Notes: a model not told the origin generated them from the sequence alone. A stretch of 64,000 bases of DNA from Monomorium pharaonis (GCF_013373865.1 NC_050470.1:27620856-27684855); one strand, 5' to 3'; positions 50,401 through 64,000 are shown, numbered from the stretch's first letter. Numbers and translations are program-made.

Positions 50401-53400
50401 AGACGCGAGATCGTCGCGCTCGTTGACTTTTCTGCAGCTGTCTATCGCTATGACATTCACTGACATCCAGCAATTTAATTGCGCGTTGCACGATCTAATT
50501 AATTACTACATACACAGAGGAGTTTCTCTTTGAGCAACAACTTGAATTATTCATCTTTCCACACGTACAAGAGCATTTAAATTTAATGATATATTGGCAG
50601 TTCGCGCATTATAAATGCTTTTCACACGCGACATTATTTGACGTGACCAGATCGATATTGTATTCTTGTCGCTACAATTTTGAATTTGCGATAACTTGGG
50701 TTTTTTTCTTTCAAAGAAAGAATTGTACGCTGCAATATTAGAAATTTCAGTCACGCAAATGCTGTAGTTTGGATCTGAATACACGCTGGACTTTACGTTG
50801 ACGCGGCTGGCCGAGTTTTACAGTTCGTATCACCTTTACTGCGGAGTGACAGTTATATACGATTACACTGAGAGAAAAGCTGAACCGGTATTCGTTCCGG
50901 CGACGGTGAGCAAGCAGGAGGGGTGGCTGAGACAGGAGCCTCGTCCGGGAAGAGTTACTACCGTTGCTACCAGTGCTCCTGTCCGAACTTGAAAAATAAT
51001 TCAGCACGAAGTAATGTCCTGAATATAAAATGCGCGTAGAACGCGTTAATTTCAAAATAGATAGAAGTCCGGACGGAAAACAGTCGCTTGCCGCATTTTT
51101 ATTTACAGATTCGACACAATTATGACGAAATCAAATTATTATTCAATCTTCGTAAAAAAATCCCGCGAGGAAAGTATCGAGAAAATCAAAATTATAGATA
51201 AAATTAAATCTTTATTCTTTTAAATGCGCACACATTTATATAGGATAAAATTTATGTTACATAAAATCAAAATTTGTTGGACTTGAATTGTTATATTAAA
51301 TCAACCATTGTAAATTTTGAAATTTTCTTCAGATTTTGATTCAAAATTCTACTAGTATGAAGTTTCTAGCAAAAAAATTTGTAATAAAAAAATATTTTTT
51401 TTAACGTTTGGAAAGTTTTACTTGTGATACTGTACTAATGTACTTCATAGAGACAATCGATTTAATATATTTGTTTACATATTACATAATGCTTTTATCA
51501 TCGTGTGAATCTTCAGTTGTATATTCAAATTGTTCTTTTAAAATATTAATATTTTTATTATAATAAAACTAAATTGTTTTCGCGAATTAAGTTTAAAAAG
51601 CACACTTAGTAATAAAAGACATGCTTGGGCCGTCACGTTCAGTGGTAAAGGAAGCGTATAGCTGCGGCGTGACGTTCGACGTGAATAGTATTATAAATGC
51701 CGTATTCGCTCTTTATGATCTTTACTATACAACCATAAAATTATTAAATACAAACATTAAGTTAAGTATAAAATGTAGTCTATTTTTCAAATTCTTGACA
51801 ACAAATATTTAGAAATAAACAAATTTTGTCATATTTAAATTAAAAATCATTTAGGAAATGATTCTTTTCTAATCAAATTTTAATCGTGAATGTAGTTTGT
51901 TATAAATAGCATCTGTTGCAGAAAGAATAATGTATATCTGTAAATACAGCATTAAAAAAACATTAAAAAGAGTTAATGCATTCGTTGTTCCGTGTTTCTT
52001 CAGTCGTACTTTCTTGTCGCGCAGGCAATTCACCTTTGTGATCAAATATGTAATCGCGCCTGTCACGCTGTGACTTTTTGTCCATCTTATTTGTAATTCA
52101 TAACACATCAAAACTACCACTATGAGAGTTAAATACCGGCGTAGTGGAATTGCGAATTTAAGGAGAATTATGTCTTCAAAATTCACGATGCATGACAAGA
52201 GAAATTGCTATAATGCACACATGTACCCGTATTTTACAAATTCGAACATACGTTATTTTCTTTTACGTACGGGAATAAACATGAATAAGCAAACATTGTC
52301 TTATTCGATATAAAAAAAGCATAATTCAGCTAGGCTAGTGATTATGTTATCGGAATTTATTCCGTGCAATACGTAAGTCGAATAAGAATTGCATGATTGC
52401 ATGTATATGTATTATTTGTGGAAAATAATGTTTATATAACACTTTTACATCATAAAATTATTTTTGTTCTTCTCCGCTATATAATTCTTATTAAACGAAA
52501 AATACAGATAATAATAAGTTATTAAAATTAATACGTACCTTATTTTTCGCTGTAAAAATCCGACGAGTTTTTTTATTATTTATATGTAAGAAAGACATGA
52601 TAAAGTAAAGAGTGTAACATACAATAGACACTTATTCGTCGGAATTTCATGAAATTCATGACGCATTCTCCTCGACTCTTCGAACGAAAGGATATAGCAC
52701 GATACACGATATCAAATTACCTCCGCATCCTTTGGCGCTGCGCGGCCGCTTTAATCCCATTGACTTTAAGAGCTGCGCTCAAAGAAACGCCGTGAATTGC
52801 GAGGGCGCAGCGAAAAGAACGTTCCGGAACATTGAGATCAAATGGAGTATCACAGGTCATTTAATGAATTATTTGCGCACGAAGCTAAATTTACGAGACA
52901 GCACACGAGAAAACTTGTGCAAGAACATTTTATTTTTGTTCCCATTTGCGTGAAATTCTTTCAAAGAAAACCTACTCTTGTTATCTTGTATGCACAATCG
53001 GAGATTTGAACGAATATACGAAATTTATTGCGGTTTAATTAATGAGAAAAAGTCGAGGATTTTTAAGCACGGACGGAAAAGACTTCTGTAACTTATCAAG
53101 CAAAGATTATTTTACGAATACATTTTCGCTACTATAATATATTATGACAAAAAGATCTTAAATTATTTATGATCCAACTTCTCATTTATATTCTTCCTCA
53201 ATTATATATGAATTTGCTTTATTGTAATAAAAACTCGTTTTGTGTATGTGTAACCATTATCTGTAAAAAAAAACTGTAAAATCTACATTTCATAAAATCT
53301 ACATTTATCATTTTGCTGCAACCAATATATGTTTCCGTTACGGAGTGATTCGTAATTTCTACATTAAAATATGTATATATACTTTTAAAAATTTAACTAG

Positions 53401-55182
53401 TTATAATTATTGTTTACTTTTTCTGTTACTTGTAAAGTTGTAAAGATAGATTAACGTTAACTTTATAAACACACGCATTAATATTTACCCTATTTTCTTT
53501 AATTGCATTATGCACACTAAATAATTATATAAATTAATTGCTATTCTAATTTATCCATCACCACATAATTATATCTTACGATCTATATAATATTTTTAAG
53601 AGCTAATCAAACTTTTTATAACTCTATTTTTGTACGTATCTGCAATTAATATGAAAGATAAAGTTGAATCCATGAAATGGCTCATGTTCGAATTTTTTGC
53701 ATAATCTTTTCACTTGTTGTATCGTATAACGCGATTTATAAATATGTTCTTAAGATCTATAAAAGTTTATCTTTACAATCTAAATTTGCGGAGTTGGTCG
53801 CATTTTAGGTACATTTCAGCGTTGGAAACTGCAAGAAATAAGCGTGAAATACTGTCGGGTGTGCGCTAGAGCAAGAAAGTTTGGCTGTTGCGCGCGAGTA
53901 TTAGAAACCACGAAAACGGAAGCAGAAGTCCGGGCCAGTGCCTGACGTCACTTCCGGAAGAGACGTATCCGGCGTCACGTTGCATGGCTTCCGTGCGTTC
54001 CTCTGTAACAGAAAGGCAAAAAAAAAAGAGAGAATCAAGTGTCAGTGCTACACTCGTCAGCCGTCCTTGTATCGCGCACGTAATCGTATGAATATTTACG
54101 AGTGTGGTATCAAATTAACGCGGTTTCACGCGATATCATCTAATGAGTGTCATGTCGGCGGGAACGCTTCGCAGGAGCAGACGTTGAAAAATTGCCGTAT
54201 TAGGATATTGAATCTGGATATCACGCGCCAGAAATCTTGATACTTTTTGAGAATAATGACACCACCCACACTCGTAAATCAATGTCGCTTCAAGATTACG
54301 AGGGATTATGGGTTTCCTCGTATTACAAGAGATCCATTAATTATTGCGTTGTTTGAGGGATGTCGATACGCGTTTCTTCATTCTCCGCTATTTAAACTTA
54401 ATATAATGTTGCGAAGATCAATTTGATTAAATTTGCATAGCAGGTACTATCAATTACCATCAAATTTCCAGAATGGCAACTTTAACAAACATTGTTATAT
54501 CAATAGAATCAAATGTAATTTACGTTATCAAACAACAATAAAATAAAATAATATTATAGTATGATTCTAAATAAAGCTTTTTAAGTGATAAATTCAAAAG
54601 AAAACCTTTGAATGGAAACTTTTAACAATACATAACAAAACATGTACAATGTATTATATTGTACATGTACAATAATCTTATGTTTAATATATCGAAAATA
54701 TCGGTGATATTAAAATGTTGCATGATGACATACTAAAAAAAACATACATCCTGGTGAAAGAATAGCGTCACGTATGACCTCGATCATGGATAAGCGCAAT
54801 CAGCTTGCATGAGGGCAATTGGTTTCATCAAAATTGAATCCGCATTATTTTTAACGAGTCGACAACAACGTACACGATGATCGTACGTTACAGGAAATTA
54901 AAAAAAAATTCGTAAATATTTCAATCGACCTACCATATTGCAAAAATTACTTCGTGACGTTGGTAGAGCAATGGGAATAGAAGCAATGCTTTTGCACTTT
55001 GATCTCACGGAATTCATTTTGCGTTCTCTATTTGCACACTTGAGATGCATCTATACTTGATTGCTAGCGACGCTAGCTAGTGTAGAAAGTAGTTAAAGTC
55101 TTAATGACGAAGAAAACCTTAATTCCAACCGCCGCGGCCCTTTGAAGCTTAGATTCCAATCGCGCCTTCATCTTTGCGACCA
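47477..55182. other. Long intergenic stretch without a recognised gene
   Basis: AT-rich with a short (GACT)n tract at about 48,016-48,040 and GC-richer patches at about 48,660-49,240, 50,010-50,480, 50,790-51,060 and 53,800-54,250. These patches carry ORFs on both strands (up to 157 codons at 48,763-49,236), none with a domain or consistent splice sites. A perfect 11-bp hairpin is at 54,640-54,668. Confidence 0.5.
54640..54668. repeat. Perfect 11-bp inverted repeat
   Basis: ACATGTACAAT (54640-54650), 7-base loop, ATTGTACATGT (54658-54668). Confidence 0.85.
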
Positions 55183-55497
55183 TTAACGGGAACGAAAGCT
55201 GAACTTTACGGAGAAACCAGTAACAGGTACTTTATTTTCTGAAATTACGCTTTTAACGACTTCTTCTTTGATTACGCAACGTTGATCCTTTAATAGCTGA
55301 AATACGTCCTCTTTGCGAACAAACTTTCCGAACCATTCTTTTTTCCGATGTTCAAGAAAGACAATATCGATAGTTCTATAAAAGTACAAAAGGAAATCAT
55401 CACTAAATGGATCACATAATGTTACAGGATAACATTTAATTTGGACTGGCAGTATGAGACAGCCACGCAGTAGCGAGGCTTTATATTGATGAACCAT
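55183..55497 (-). CDS. Unrecognised 104-codon ORF, possible exon
   Basis: I do not recognise it. From about residue 40 the reading is coding-like, with mixed charged and hydrophobic residues (YRTIDIVFLEHRKKEWF, VRKEDVFQLLKDQR, VIKEEVVKSVISENKVPV). It ends FSFRSR and a stop. A pyrimidine-rich tract ending in TATAG (minus strand, near 55,376-55,400) directly precedes that part and would serve as a splice acceptor. It may therefore be a terminal exon rather than a one-exon gene. No domain or neighbour supports a function. Confidence 0.25.
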   Translation of the reverse strand: MVHQYKASLLRGCLILPVQIKCYPVTLCDPFSDDFLLYFYRTIDIVFLEHRKKEWFGKFVRKEDVFQLLKDQRCVIKEEVVKSVISENKVPVTGFSVKFSFRSR

Positions 55498-57532
55498 TCG
55501 TGTTCAGTAGTATAAGTATCGATATGATCAGTCATATTGCATAAGCAATATGTCATCAAAATTCTACCAATGTTTGGATTAGGTATATGTACTCACTAAT
55601 TACTAATTAATAATTAATTTCTTGATACAAGTGACATAACGTATCACGAGATGTAAATTCAATTCTACGATTGCGACTAAATTACCTCATTACTAAATAT
55701 GTTTACCGTTACGCAAGGATATTTTTAATTACATGTATAACAAAATTAATATACAACTAATTAAGGTCATAGTTGAATCTTACTAATTTTATATACATTT
55801 CATGAAACATTTTCATCAAACTCTCTACACGCGGAATAAATGTTCGATCCTGAAATATAGTTCTAAATTAAATAAAAATAGTAATATTACATTATTAAAT
55901 TGATAATTCAATTATTTCCTAAATTTCTATTCTATGTATGTTTTTTAAAATAAAAATTGAATAAAATTCCGATCATAAAATCTATTGGTGTTCTTAATAC
56001 TTTAAAAGAAAAAAAAATATACAGGACACAAATTATTTAAGATATATCATAAGTGTGTGTTAAAAGTATAATATTATAACGCTTCCTAATTTATTAAAAA
56101 ATGATAAATAGACTTCCTACAAGTTACGTCATTACATACATTTGACCTGATAAGATGATGCAATTATCAATGAGCACAGCGCAAAATTCGATGAGGATCA
56201 ATGACGATCGGCTGTATCATATCAAGCGCGGTCTCTAGAATTCGGGCGACAATATGCTACCGGGGCATGCCTGCATACCGCTGGAGTATGCGTCCCGATC
56301 AGATATTCGTACGAAAGCTGCGTCATCAAACGCCGTATGAATCGCACGCGCCGATCGGGGTGAGCTCACGATCACTACCATGAACGTCGTGCGTTCGTGT
56401 GTTAAGGTCTGGGAATGCGACGCGCGTGTGTACGGGCACGTGGCACGCATACGCGCCGGAACTGCACGCGCGGCGTCGATTAAAGCGGAAGCGAAATCTT
56501 TGCACGTGCGGTGCATCTACATCTGGGAACGCGATGATCTATCACTGTTGGTTTGCGATCGCGTATATATGGTAACACTTGACGGCGTCCACTTGGCACC
56601 TCCTGCATGGACAATTCCGAATGCAAATGACGTGCAAACGTACGCTTGATTATATTACTGTTCCAAGTTGTGGTACCGACCTCGACATGATAATTTCAGA
56701 CGTTCGAGAAAGTCTTATTCTTCATTTGAACTTTCTGAAAAGTATTTTCTATTCTTATATAGAAAAAAAAATGTTGAATGCAGCGTTATTGCGCAGAATA
56801 AATTATCGGAAGACACTACAAAATTATTGCATTTATGTTGCTAAAATAAAATAGAAAATTTTAGATCACTGACAACAAATAATTAATTGCTATTATCAAA
56901 ATTTTAATCATATAAGCGTACAAACTCTTTTGTTTTATTATAAAAACGTTATGTATACAATATAAATAACTGTCAAATATAATTGACAATAAGGTTGAAA
57001 ATAAAGTATAAATATTGTGTTTTCTGTTAAATTAAAAATAATTAAATTAAAAAACAATGAGAATAATGCGACTATAATTGTTAATAGTTAATTAGATTTT
57101 TAAATTAACTTTTTTTATTAAATTTTCTACAATTTTTCATTAATCTTGTCTCTCCAAATATTCCAACCTTTTATTATTCATTGTCGTTTTTCACGTTCAA
57201 AGTATTTAAGCTCTTCTGAAAACTAACTGCGATATATTTTAAAATAACACGCGCTTAATTATAACGGGATTGATTATCGGGCTGAGCGAGAGCGGAATTA
57301 AAAATTAATTTTCAATCTGCGATAGCGGTCCGGAAAAGTATCGCATAACTCGAGCAATAATTTCCCTCGTGAGTCAATAACTTTTTCGAACGACCGGCTT
57401 GAGAGAAAGACAATCGTCATGTGCGAGAACGTGGTAGTTAAAAATTCACATTCCCAATCACGTACATAACGAGCAATATCAATTAATGTTCGTGTAGCGT
57501 TTTGATTTTCGCCGTATATAATTTCCGACCTA
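55498..57532. other. Intergenic stretch
   Basis: AT-rich with a CpG-rich block at about 56,200-56,650 that carries short ORFs on both strands. No gene recognised. Confidence 0.5.
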
Positions 57533-57557
57533 TTTTTTTTTTTTTTTTTTTTTTTTT
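57533..57557. repeat. Poly(T) run of 25
   Basis: Uninterrupted T homopolymer. It could be a simple repeat or the poly(A) end of a minus-strand retroposed copy, but nothing recognisable adjoins it. Confidence 0.95.
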
Positions 57558-60500
57558 AATGAAATAACTATCAGCATATAATAAGTGCGAACGCGTTTGC
57601 ATTACAGCCGCGCGGAATCATAATGATTTATGAACGTAGGAAGTTCACGAGTAAGTTGCACTTTAGCTCATCCGCTCGCGCTCTTAGCAACTCCTTAGAC
57701 ACTGTCTCGGAAACTGTCCGTGTACGCCGCGGAGAGTTACGTCTAAAGCGAGGTAAAAGAGTACAAAGTTGTACAAAAATGGAGATCTTTAGTTAATGGA
57801 TGCACACAATTTTCCTCTTCTCTCGCGCGACTGCTCTTCTCGCGTGTGCAAATTCATATATCCATAATTACTTTGCGCGTAATTAACGATAGATCTCGGA
57901 TGAATTATTAATATTGATGCAAAATAATTTTGGATTTTCATGCTTTCCCTATAACAAACGACGAAGTTAGAAGATTAAGGGCTTAGTTTAAATCCGTTTA
58001 TAATCCACGCTATAGCTGCACCGATACGAGCGCTTTAACTGGCTCGGAAGATATCTGTTAAAGTGTGCATTGTCGTATTAAACGAAATAAATGGATTCCG
58101 CAGTTTAAGAACTCTCTCTCATCGGGATGGCGCGCGGATATGGGCAACGGATGAAAAATTAGCAGAATTCCGCGGAAGCCGAAGCTCGCGGATTTCACTT
58201 TGCCGACGGAGTATTTCGGCCACTGCGAAATTTAATAATATCGTACGTTAAGAGGACGCGACACCGTAAGAGGAACGGAGTGCGAGATAAGAAACGAGAG
58301 GCGAGATCTCTCGAAGAGCGGAGAGTTTGGAGCCGGTATAAACGACAGTCTAGGGAGCCGTTAGGTATTAAACTCCCTGCAAACTTCCGCAGTCCGTCGT
58401 GCTCGATATATATTTAAAATATCTTGGAAGTATCCATGAATCGTCTAGACTGAGCCGGCGACGTACCGAGGCACCAGGGATTCGTAGGATGTCGGAAAGT
58501 GATATCATAACTCGCTACAACGACACGGAATGTCCCGATTTTGTAGAGTCATATTTAACGCCATGTTTACCCAGTTCTCGTTTTTTAAACAGATTTTAAT
58601 CAATTTTCCCGATGCTACCGTAAATAGCTGTAATATATAAATCTTATTCTCCGCTCTCGTTCGCGTTTCTAATGTATCCCTCGCGCGAGCGGAGGAGCAC
58701 TTTAACGGATCGCGATAAAACATATTTGCGAACATCGAGAATTATTTTAAATACGTCTAACTCAGTTCCTTTCTCTTAAACCTTGCCCTCGAAAGTTCGC
58801 AATCAGTTGCAAGATGGTGAGAGGGGCGAGCTCGAAGGTATCCAAAAAAAAAAAGAAACAAGAAGAAGCCGCGCTTGAATCGAGGTAGTGAAATTAAAAG
58901 GGATCAGAGAAAGAGAGAGAGAGAGAGAGAGAAGCTTTCGACGGAAGCCCTCGACCATGCCTTGGTACTCTCTGTCTGCTGACTTTCTGGACGTTGCAGT
59001 ACTATAGCTCCGCAAACGAACAAGGCGGGATTCTACCACTGCTGTGAGTGTAGCACAAGCGGCGCGAAAACTCGGTGATGAGCAATTAAGAAAATTGAAT
59101 TCCGCCGTAATTAACTTTCTTAATTAATAGGATCGCGGAATTGTATCTTTAATCTGACCGAGGCCATAAGTGCCACTGGCAGACGTGCAAATGCACGAGC
59201 GGTAAGTGACAGGGGAAGAAAGAGAGAAGACACTAAGAATGGTCAAGGAACGCGAAAAGGGCGCGACACAGACAGAGTGAGGGATGCAGGTAGAACAAAG
59301 GGGAGGAGGTGAGGCATAGGACTACCGCAGGAGACGGCGACGTCGGCTGCGACGCCTGGGGATGGGGAGTCGCTGTAAGTTTTGATATATGCGCGACATT
59401 ATTTACGATCGCATAAGAATTAGCTCAGACGGCCGCCAAAGCCCATCCCCTGGCAGGAGCCGGTGCAAAAAAACCGGCATCAGCCGCGGACTGGCACTGC
59501 ACTCGAGGCGTTTTTACGCGCGACGCATTGGCTTCCTCAAAAGTCGTTAAATCCCGCGCCGCTTTCGACAAATCGCGAGCAAATGGCGCTTCTTGCCGCA
59601 CGAATGTTCGGTGGAAACGTTCTCGAATACTTGAGGAGATAGCGACGCGAAGAACTACGATGTAACAGCCTCTCCTAAATTATGACATAGAGGTCGTAAA
59701 TTAAGAAACACGCGTTATAACGTGTACTATGTCCAAAGTCCAATATTTGATAAGAAACGTGTGGATTTTTAGCGTAAATACGGCGATCGATACAGCTTCA
59801 CTACTAAAACTATATGAATTCCATATATGTTTAAAATATGTAATTAATCTAATTAAAATATTTGTATAAATTATAAATAAGTAATTAATAAAAGTTAATT
59901 AATGTAAGAATAGATGCAGATTTTTTCAAAAATTGTAAATAAGTTAGATATGTTTATAATGTTATTTAATTGAACTGATTTGTAATTTATTAGATTATAA
60001 TAAATTAAACAATGATATTATATTAGAATGTATTTGACGTGGTTAAATAACCCGTCATAATTCCATCTTCTCTTATTTATGTGCTTCGAAAGAAGTCTGC
60101 ATCTAGCCTCATTAATTGCTGTTATTAATTATCCACTGTCAATTTATAACGATCTTCTAATTAGTACAAGCTATTTATTATTTTAAGGGGATATATTCAT
60201 ATAGACTGTCCGAGTTGAAAGCTCGTGCTGAAACATACAGATGTGTGTTTTAATCCATGTATTTTAACTGTCGTGTAACTTCCGCTAGAAATATTTCATA
60301 TTTTGTGACGTGTTCACAAAATTGTTAATCAAATAATATAATGCTCGTTCCAATAAAATCTCATAATATAGTTTTCCCGTCACTGATTTATTGTGCCGCG
60401 CCGACCTCAAACTTTAATCGACGATGTGAAAATTTTTAATGGCCTTAATTCAACTCTCTAATCTTGAGAATGGTATAATGGTTATCAGCTTAGTCCCGAT

Positions 60501-62560
60501 TATCAATATAGATGCCAGTAATTAATTGGAGGATGATCAATTATTGGTTATCCCCGCAGTATTCCCGAGATGGCCGAAGAAAGTTTTCTTCCCTCTACCA
60601 TTTTTCTTCGATAAGATTGAACACAAAGTTTTGATATGATCTCGCTAGATCGACATTGTTATACGAGAAAACCATGGGGTGTTTTTGAAATAATTTTTAA
60701 ACTAATTTAATGGATCTTGACAAGTTTTACATAAATAATTACAACAATATTATGATTGTATATCTTCAATTTTAAATATTTAATTTAATGTAAATCAAAC
60801 AAATCCATGAATTGACTTAAAAAACCCGGACGAATTTTTGAAATGCACGTTTTTCTTTATTCTACCATAATTTAATCTAATGTTAATATAATCTGTATTC
60901 ATTTTAATTGACACGAGAATTTTTTATTTATTTTTAAGTCCGCTTTTCATATGCAATATTTGTTTGTCATCCAGCAGCAGTATTTTTGCAGGCGCACTCT
61001 CATAAAAATGCCCACTGTCCCGTTTAATCCCATTGCAATGGCACTTCCTTCGGACCTCGGCTCGTCCGTGCCGATAAACTGCGCGAATTCGCAATCTGCA
61101 AAACTAGAAAACAAGTGGCCAGACTCCTGATTTATCGTCGGGTTCTCGCGCGGCCGCGTGAGTACGTATCGTGTCTGCGGTTGATGTATCGTACGCGTAC
61201 GTATACACACGCGTGAGTGAAACGCTATTGCAAAGTGACTCACGATCAGACGGAAATTCAGTTTTGCAACATTCGCGAGTAGATTTAACGCGGGTCTCTC
61301 CGCGCGCAGTTTTTCCGTACCTTTTCATGCCGAGCGATTTACCTATTATAAGTTATGGAATTATATAGAAGAGAATTGGTGGTTTACGGCTTCCAATTTA
61401 CATTTTATACAATAACTTTGTGCATTAATAATCAATATTTTAAATTAGAAACTTAGCGCAATGCAATTACATTTGTTAATATAATTATTTAATCAATTTT
61501 AGATTCAAAGTTATTAATTTAAAGAAATATTTATTACTTAGATCATTATTTATAAAAATATGTGTCACCTAATAACAGAGATCTTACGAGTGGCCATTAT
61601 ATCTACAAGGGGCCATAGTTCTATCTTGTTTTTTATTTACAACGATCCTTGCACTGACAAAAAAAAATACTTGATTCAAATAAATAATTATTTAAATAAT
61701 AATAATAACATATTTTATAAAACATTAATTGTATTTATTTCACACAAGTAACATTTCCCAAATTATAGAAAATATTACTTACTTTTTAATAAAATTTTTT
61801 ATTATTAATATTCAAATAACTATTCATTTAAATCAAGTATCCTTTTCTGTCAGGATGTATATGCAATTGCACATATAAACATACATACATACATACATAC
61901 ATACGAACAAGTAATAGATATTTAATTACCTGCTTTTTTTAGTCACGATCTCCTCCCTCTCTCCTCATAACTTGCACACGTGTTGAGTACTGGTATAACG
62001 AGTAAATGTACAATTTATACGCGTTGCTCACGCGCGCGGCCCGGGGAAGCAACGAATTAATTCTATATTCTCACGGAGATTTACTCCGTCGTACACGTGT
62101 GCGTACGTGAGGTTTCTACACGGAGTCATAATTTTACAGTATTTAAACTGTGTTTATGACTGTATAAATAATAATGAGATTTCATGAGCTACGTCAGGTA
62201 TGATATTATTAAGCTTTTGCTGCGCATTTTTTATTATTCCGCTGTAATAAAATATAATGAACCTTTATTAAAATCGAATTTTGTGTGAAGCATCAAGCTG
62301 AAAAATTTTGACAAAATAATACTGCACGTAAATTTATAATTATTTGCACAAGTTATCTGTCATAACAATTTATAAACTTATAAAAGTTAATTGTTTTCAT
62401 TTCATTTAAAATCTCACTTTTTTAATATTAAATTAAGTAACAGTTTTCAAAGAGTGCAAAATTATTCAAAGAAACAGTTCAAAAATTGAATTGAATAGCA
62501 TTAATAATTCATATCTCGAGGCATCCTCTCGCAAATCCTGCGTTATATTTCGATTCACGG
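57558..62560. other. Intergenic stretch with CpG-containing blocks
   Basis: Higher CpG content at about 57,580-58,330 and 58,800-59,650. The latter includes a GA tract (58,911-58,932) and two strong donor-like sequences (GCG|GTAAGTG near 59,200 and GCT|GTAAGTT near 59,373), so unrecognised 5' non-coding exons are possible. The rest is AT-rich, with a (CATA)n tract at about 61,880-61,904. No coding exon supported. Confidence 0.45.
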
Positions 62561-64000
62561 TATTCGTTTTCACATCTATCGCGATATTTACGCCGATACA
62601 CCCTCGTAAAAATCGGGCGATGCACTTTGCTTAGTTACGCGCGGTCGAGACGATTTCCTTCGGGCGCGTCATAAACCCGCGTAAATCCGCAATCTACGAG
62701 GCCGCGAGTCGTCCAAGTTTTGATTTATAGCCGCGCGGGACGCGTTTCACGTGCGGATAGACACCGGGTTTCTAGATAGCGCACACGCGTGGCGCACGCG
62801 CTCGCTCCTGGGAAAAATGCGACCGCGCGCGCGCCCACAGGCGCTTCCTCGCAATAACCTCCGAAGGGAAATTCACGATAATAGAGACTACCCACGTGAA
62901 TTTCGCATGCAAGTGTTCCCGCGATCCCACGGCGCGCGGCGTCTGCCTCCAGGCTTTGCGCTTCCTTCCTTCCTCTTCCGTGCCATTCGTTCCATTTCAG
63001 CCGAGGTGTGTTCGCGCACACTTCTCAGTTCCCACTGATGTCTCCATAATTTCCGTTACTTTTACTTCGCTACCTTATTATTTTCTTCTCGGTCCGCGAC
63101 CGCCGCCGTCGCCGCCGCACCATGCGCGGGGATAAATCGATTCGGAGCGCTCGACTTTTTGAGCGGGAAACAAACGGGGTAAGTCGGCGCGCAAATCTAT
63201 ACTCATCTTTGAAAAAATGTGTTAAAAGCGCGCGGAATACAGGCGAGAGTAGAGGAAGTGATTTTCGCTTTTCTTTCTTTCTCAACTTTATCGATTGTGT
63301 TTAAAACTATTTACTTTCGTTTTCATTCTCCTCCATCTTCCTCTTCCTCCCCTCATATTTATCCTCTCGAGCTTAAAAAGGGAAAAAAGGAACGAAATAA
63401 AACGTGCAGCGAAGCTTGAATGAAGAAAGGAAAACGCGAGGAATCTCTCCGCTTATACCTACTTCTCTTTCGCCCCGCAAGTTTCCTCCTTTCTCTCAAA
63501 CTCCATTCCCTCTTCGTCACCGTCCTTCTATCTGCGAACCGCAATTTCTCTCCTTCCGCGATTCCTCGTTCCTCGGACATTCCCCGCTTCTCGTCTCGCG
63601 CAGAAGTACACGCGCCCGAGCGAGCGGTCTTCCGTCTTTTCCATCCCTTCGCAACTACATCCCTCCCCTCCCCCCTCCCTCCTCTCTTCCCAATCCCTCT
63701 CGTCCTTCCGCTCCTTTTCATCCTTGCCGTGGCGACCGAGGGGCTGAGCTAGACAAATAGCTTCAGCGTGAAATACCGCTGCCTCTTTAAAACTTTAAAG
63801 TGTTTCAAGTAATCCTAAGGTACGATTTTACATCATGGCTGTGCCCCGCGGAGAATACACGCGAACGTAGAAGGAAATGGAATATCGGTGCGCCCGCGGT
63901 GGGCTTCCGGCTACGCTCGTGGCACATCCGGCAACAGCGAGATTTCCCGGAAGATCGCGAGGTGCACGTAAGTGTGCTGTTATTATATCATTATGTTTTG
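62561..64000. other. CpG-rich, pyrimidine-skewed block at window end
   Basis: Dense CpG from about 62,630 to 63,240, including GCGCGCGCGCCC near 62,825, followed by a strongly CT-rich plus strand at about 63,310-63,740. The overlapping ORFs on both strands are Arg/Ser/Pro-rich products of base composition. This could be a promoter/5' UTR region of a gene to the right, but no start codon or splice site can be assigned. Confidence 0.4.

Noticed and set aside
59161..59202. Short frame reading GHKCHWQTCKCTSG before a GTAAGT donor, faintly like a DM (doublesex) zinc module
   Set aside because: Only about 14 residues, lacks two residues of the GHKxxC spacing, has an in-frame stop just upstream, and has no flanking DM sequence. 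Probably chance.
63404..63760. 118-codon and 110-codon overlapping ORFs
   Set aside because: Products of a CT-rich tract (Ser/Pro/Leu/Phe on plus, Arg/Lys/Gly/Glu on minus), not protein-like.

Overview
This window looks like nuclear DNA of an insect, most likely a hymenopteran and plausibly an ant. The basis is AT-rich non-coding DNA with CpG-rich patches, small exons with GT..AG introns, many long (GA)n/(CT)n/(CA)n microsatellites, a dpr-family neuronal immunoglobulin gene, and a chymotrypsin-like protease whose specificity-pocket residues resemble those I recall for ant chymotrypsin. No bacterial or viral gene organisation is visible. The species assignment is inference.\n\nLayout. 1-9.3 kb is non-coding as far as I can read. 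It holds one unrecognised ORF at the left edge, a (CA)n run, a 140-bp TIR element with TTA duplications at 7,586-7,725, and a duplicated segment flanking a (GA)n run. 9.7-17.27 kb is a satellite array of about 46 units of 164 bp. Its interior is highly homogeneous with nested higher-order structure, its edges are diverged, and it contains an indel-ridden zone at 15.4-15.9 kb. 17.3-17.7 kb carries a degenerate ~130-bp repeat and a perfect GC hairpin. 22,640-23,277 is a 638-bp element with long terminal inverted repeats.\n\n25,758-34,998 (+) holds the 3' part of a dpr gene in five exons. They encode the second half of Ig domain 1, a 20-residue linker from a 60-bp exon that simple ORF searches miss, Ig domain 2 in two exons, and a C-terminal exon with a hydrophobic tail. 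The exons join in frame (223 codons with the linker, 203 without, plus stop). The 5' exons (signal peptide, first half of Ig1) were not found and probably lie left of the window, in which case the satellite and the 638-bp element sit inside a dpr intron. Dpr proteins are cell-surface partners of DIP proteins in neuronal recognition.\n\n42,069-45,113 (-) is a complete five-exon secreted serine protease of 252 residues with signal peptide, R|IVGG activation site, His/Asp/Ser triad, a TATA box upstream and a candidate AATAAA downstream. It is convergent with dpr. From 45.2 to 64 kb I recognise no gene, only AT-rich DNA, two unrecognised ORFs, short repeats and GC-rich stretches, the last of which (62.6-64 kb) is CpG-rich and pyrimidine-skewed and may be a promoter region. 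No tRNA, rRNA or CRISPR was seen. The two genes have no evident functional link.
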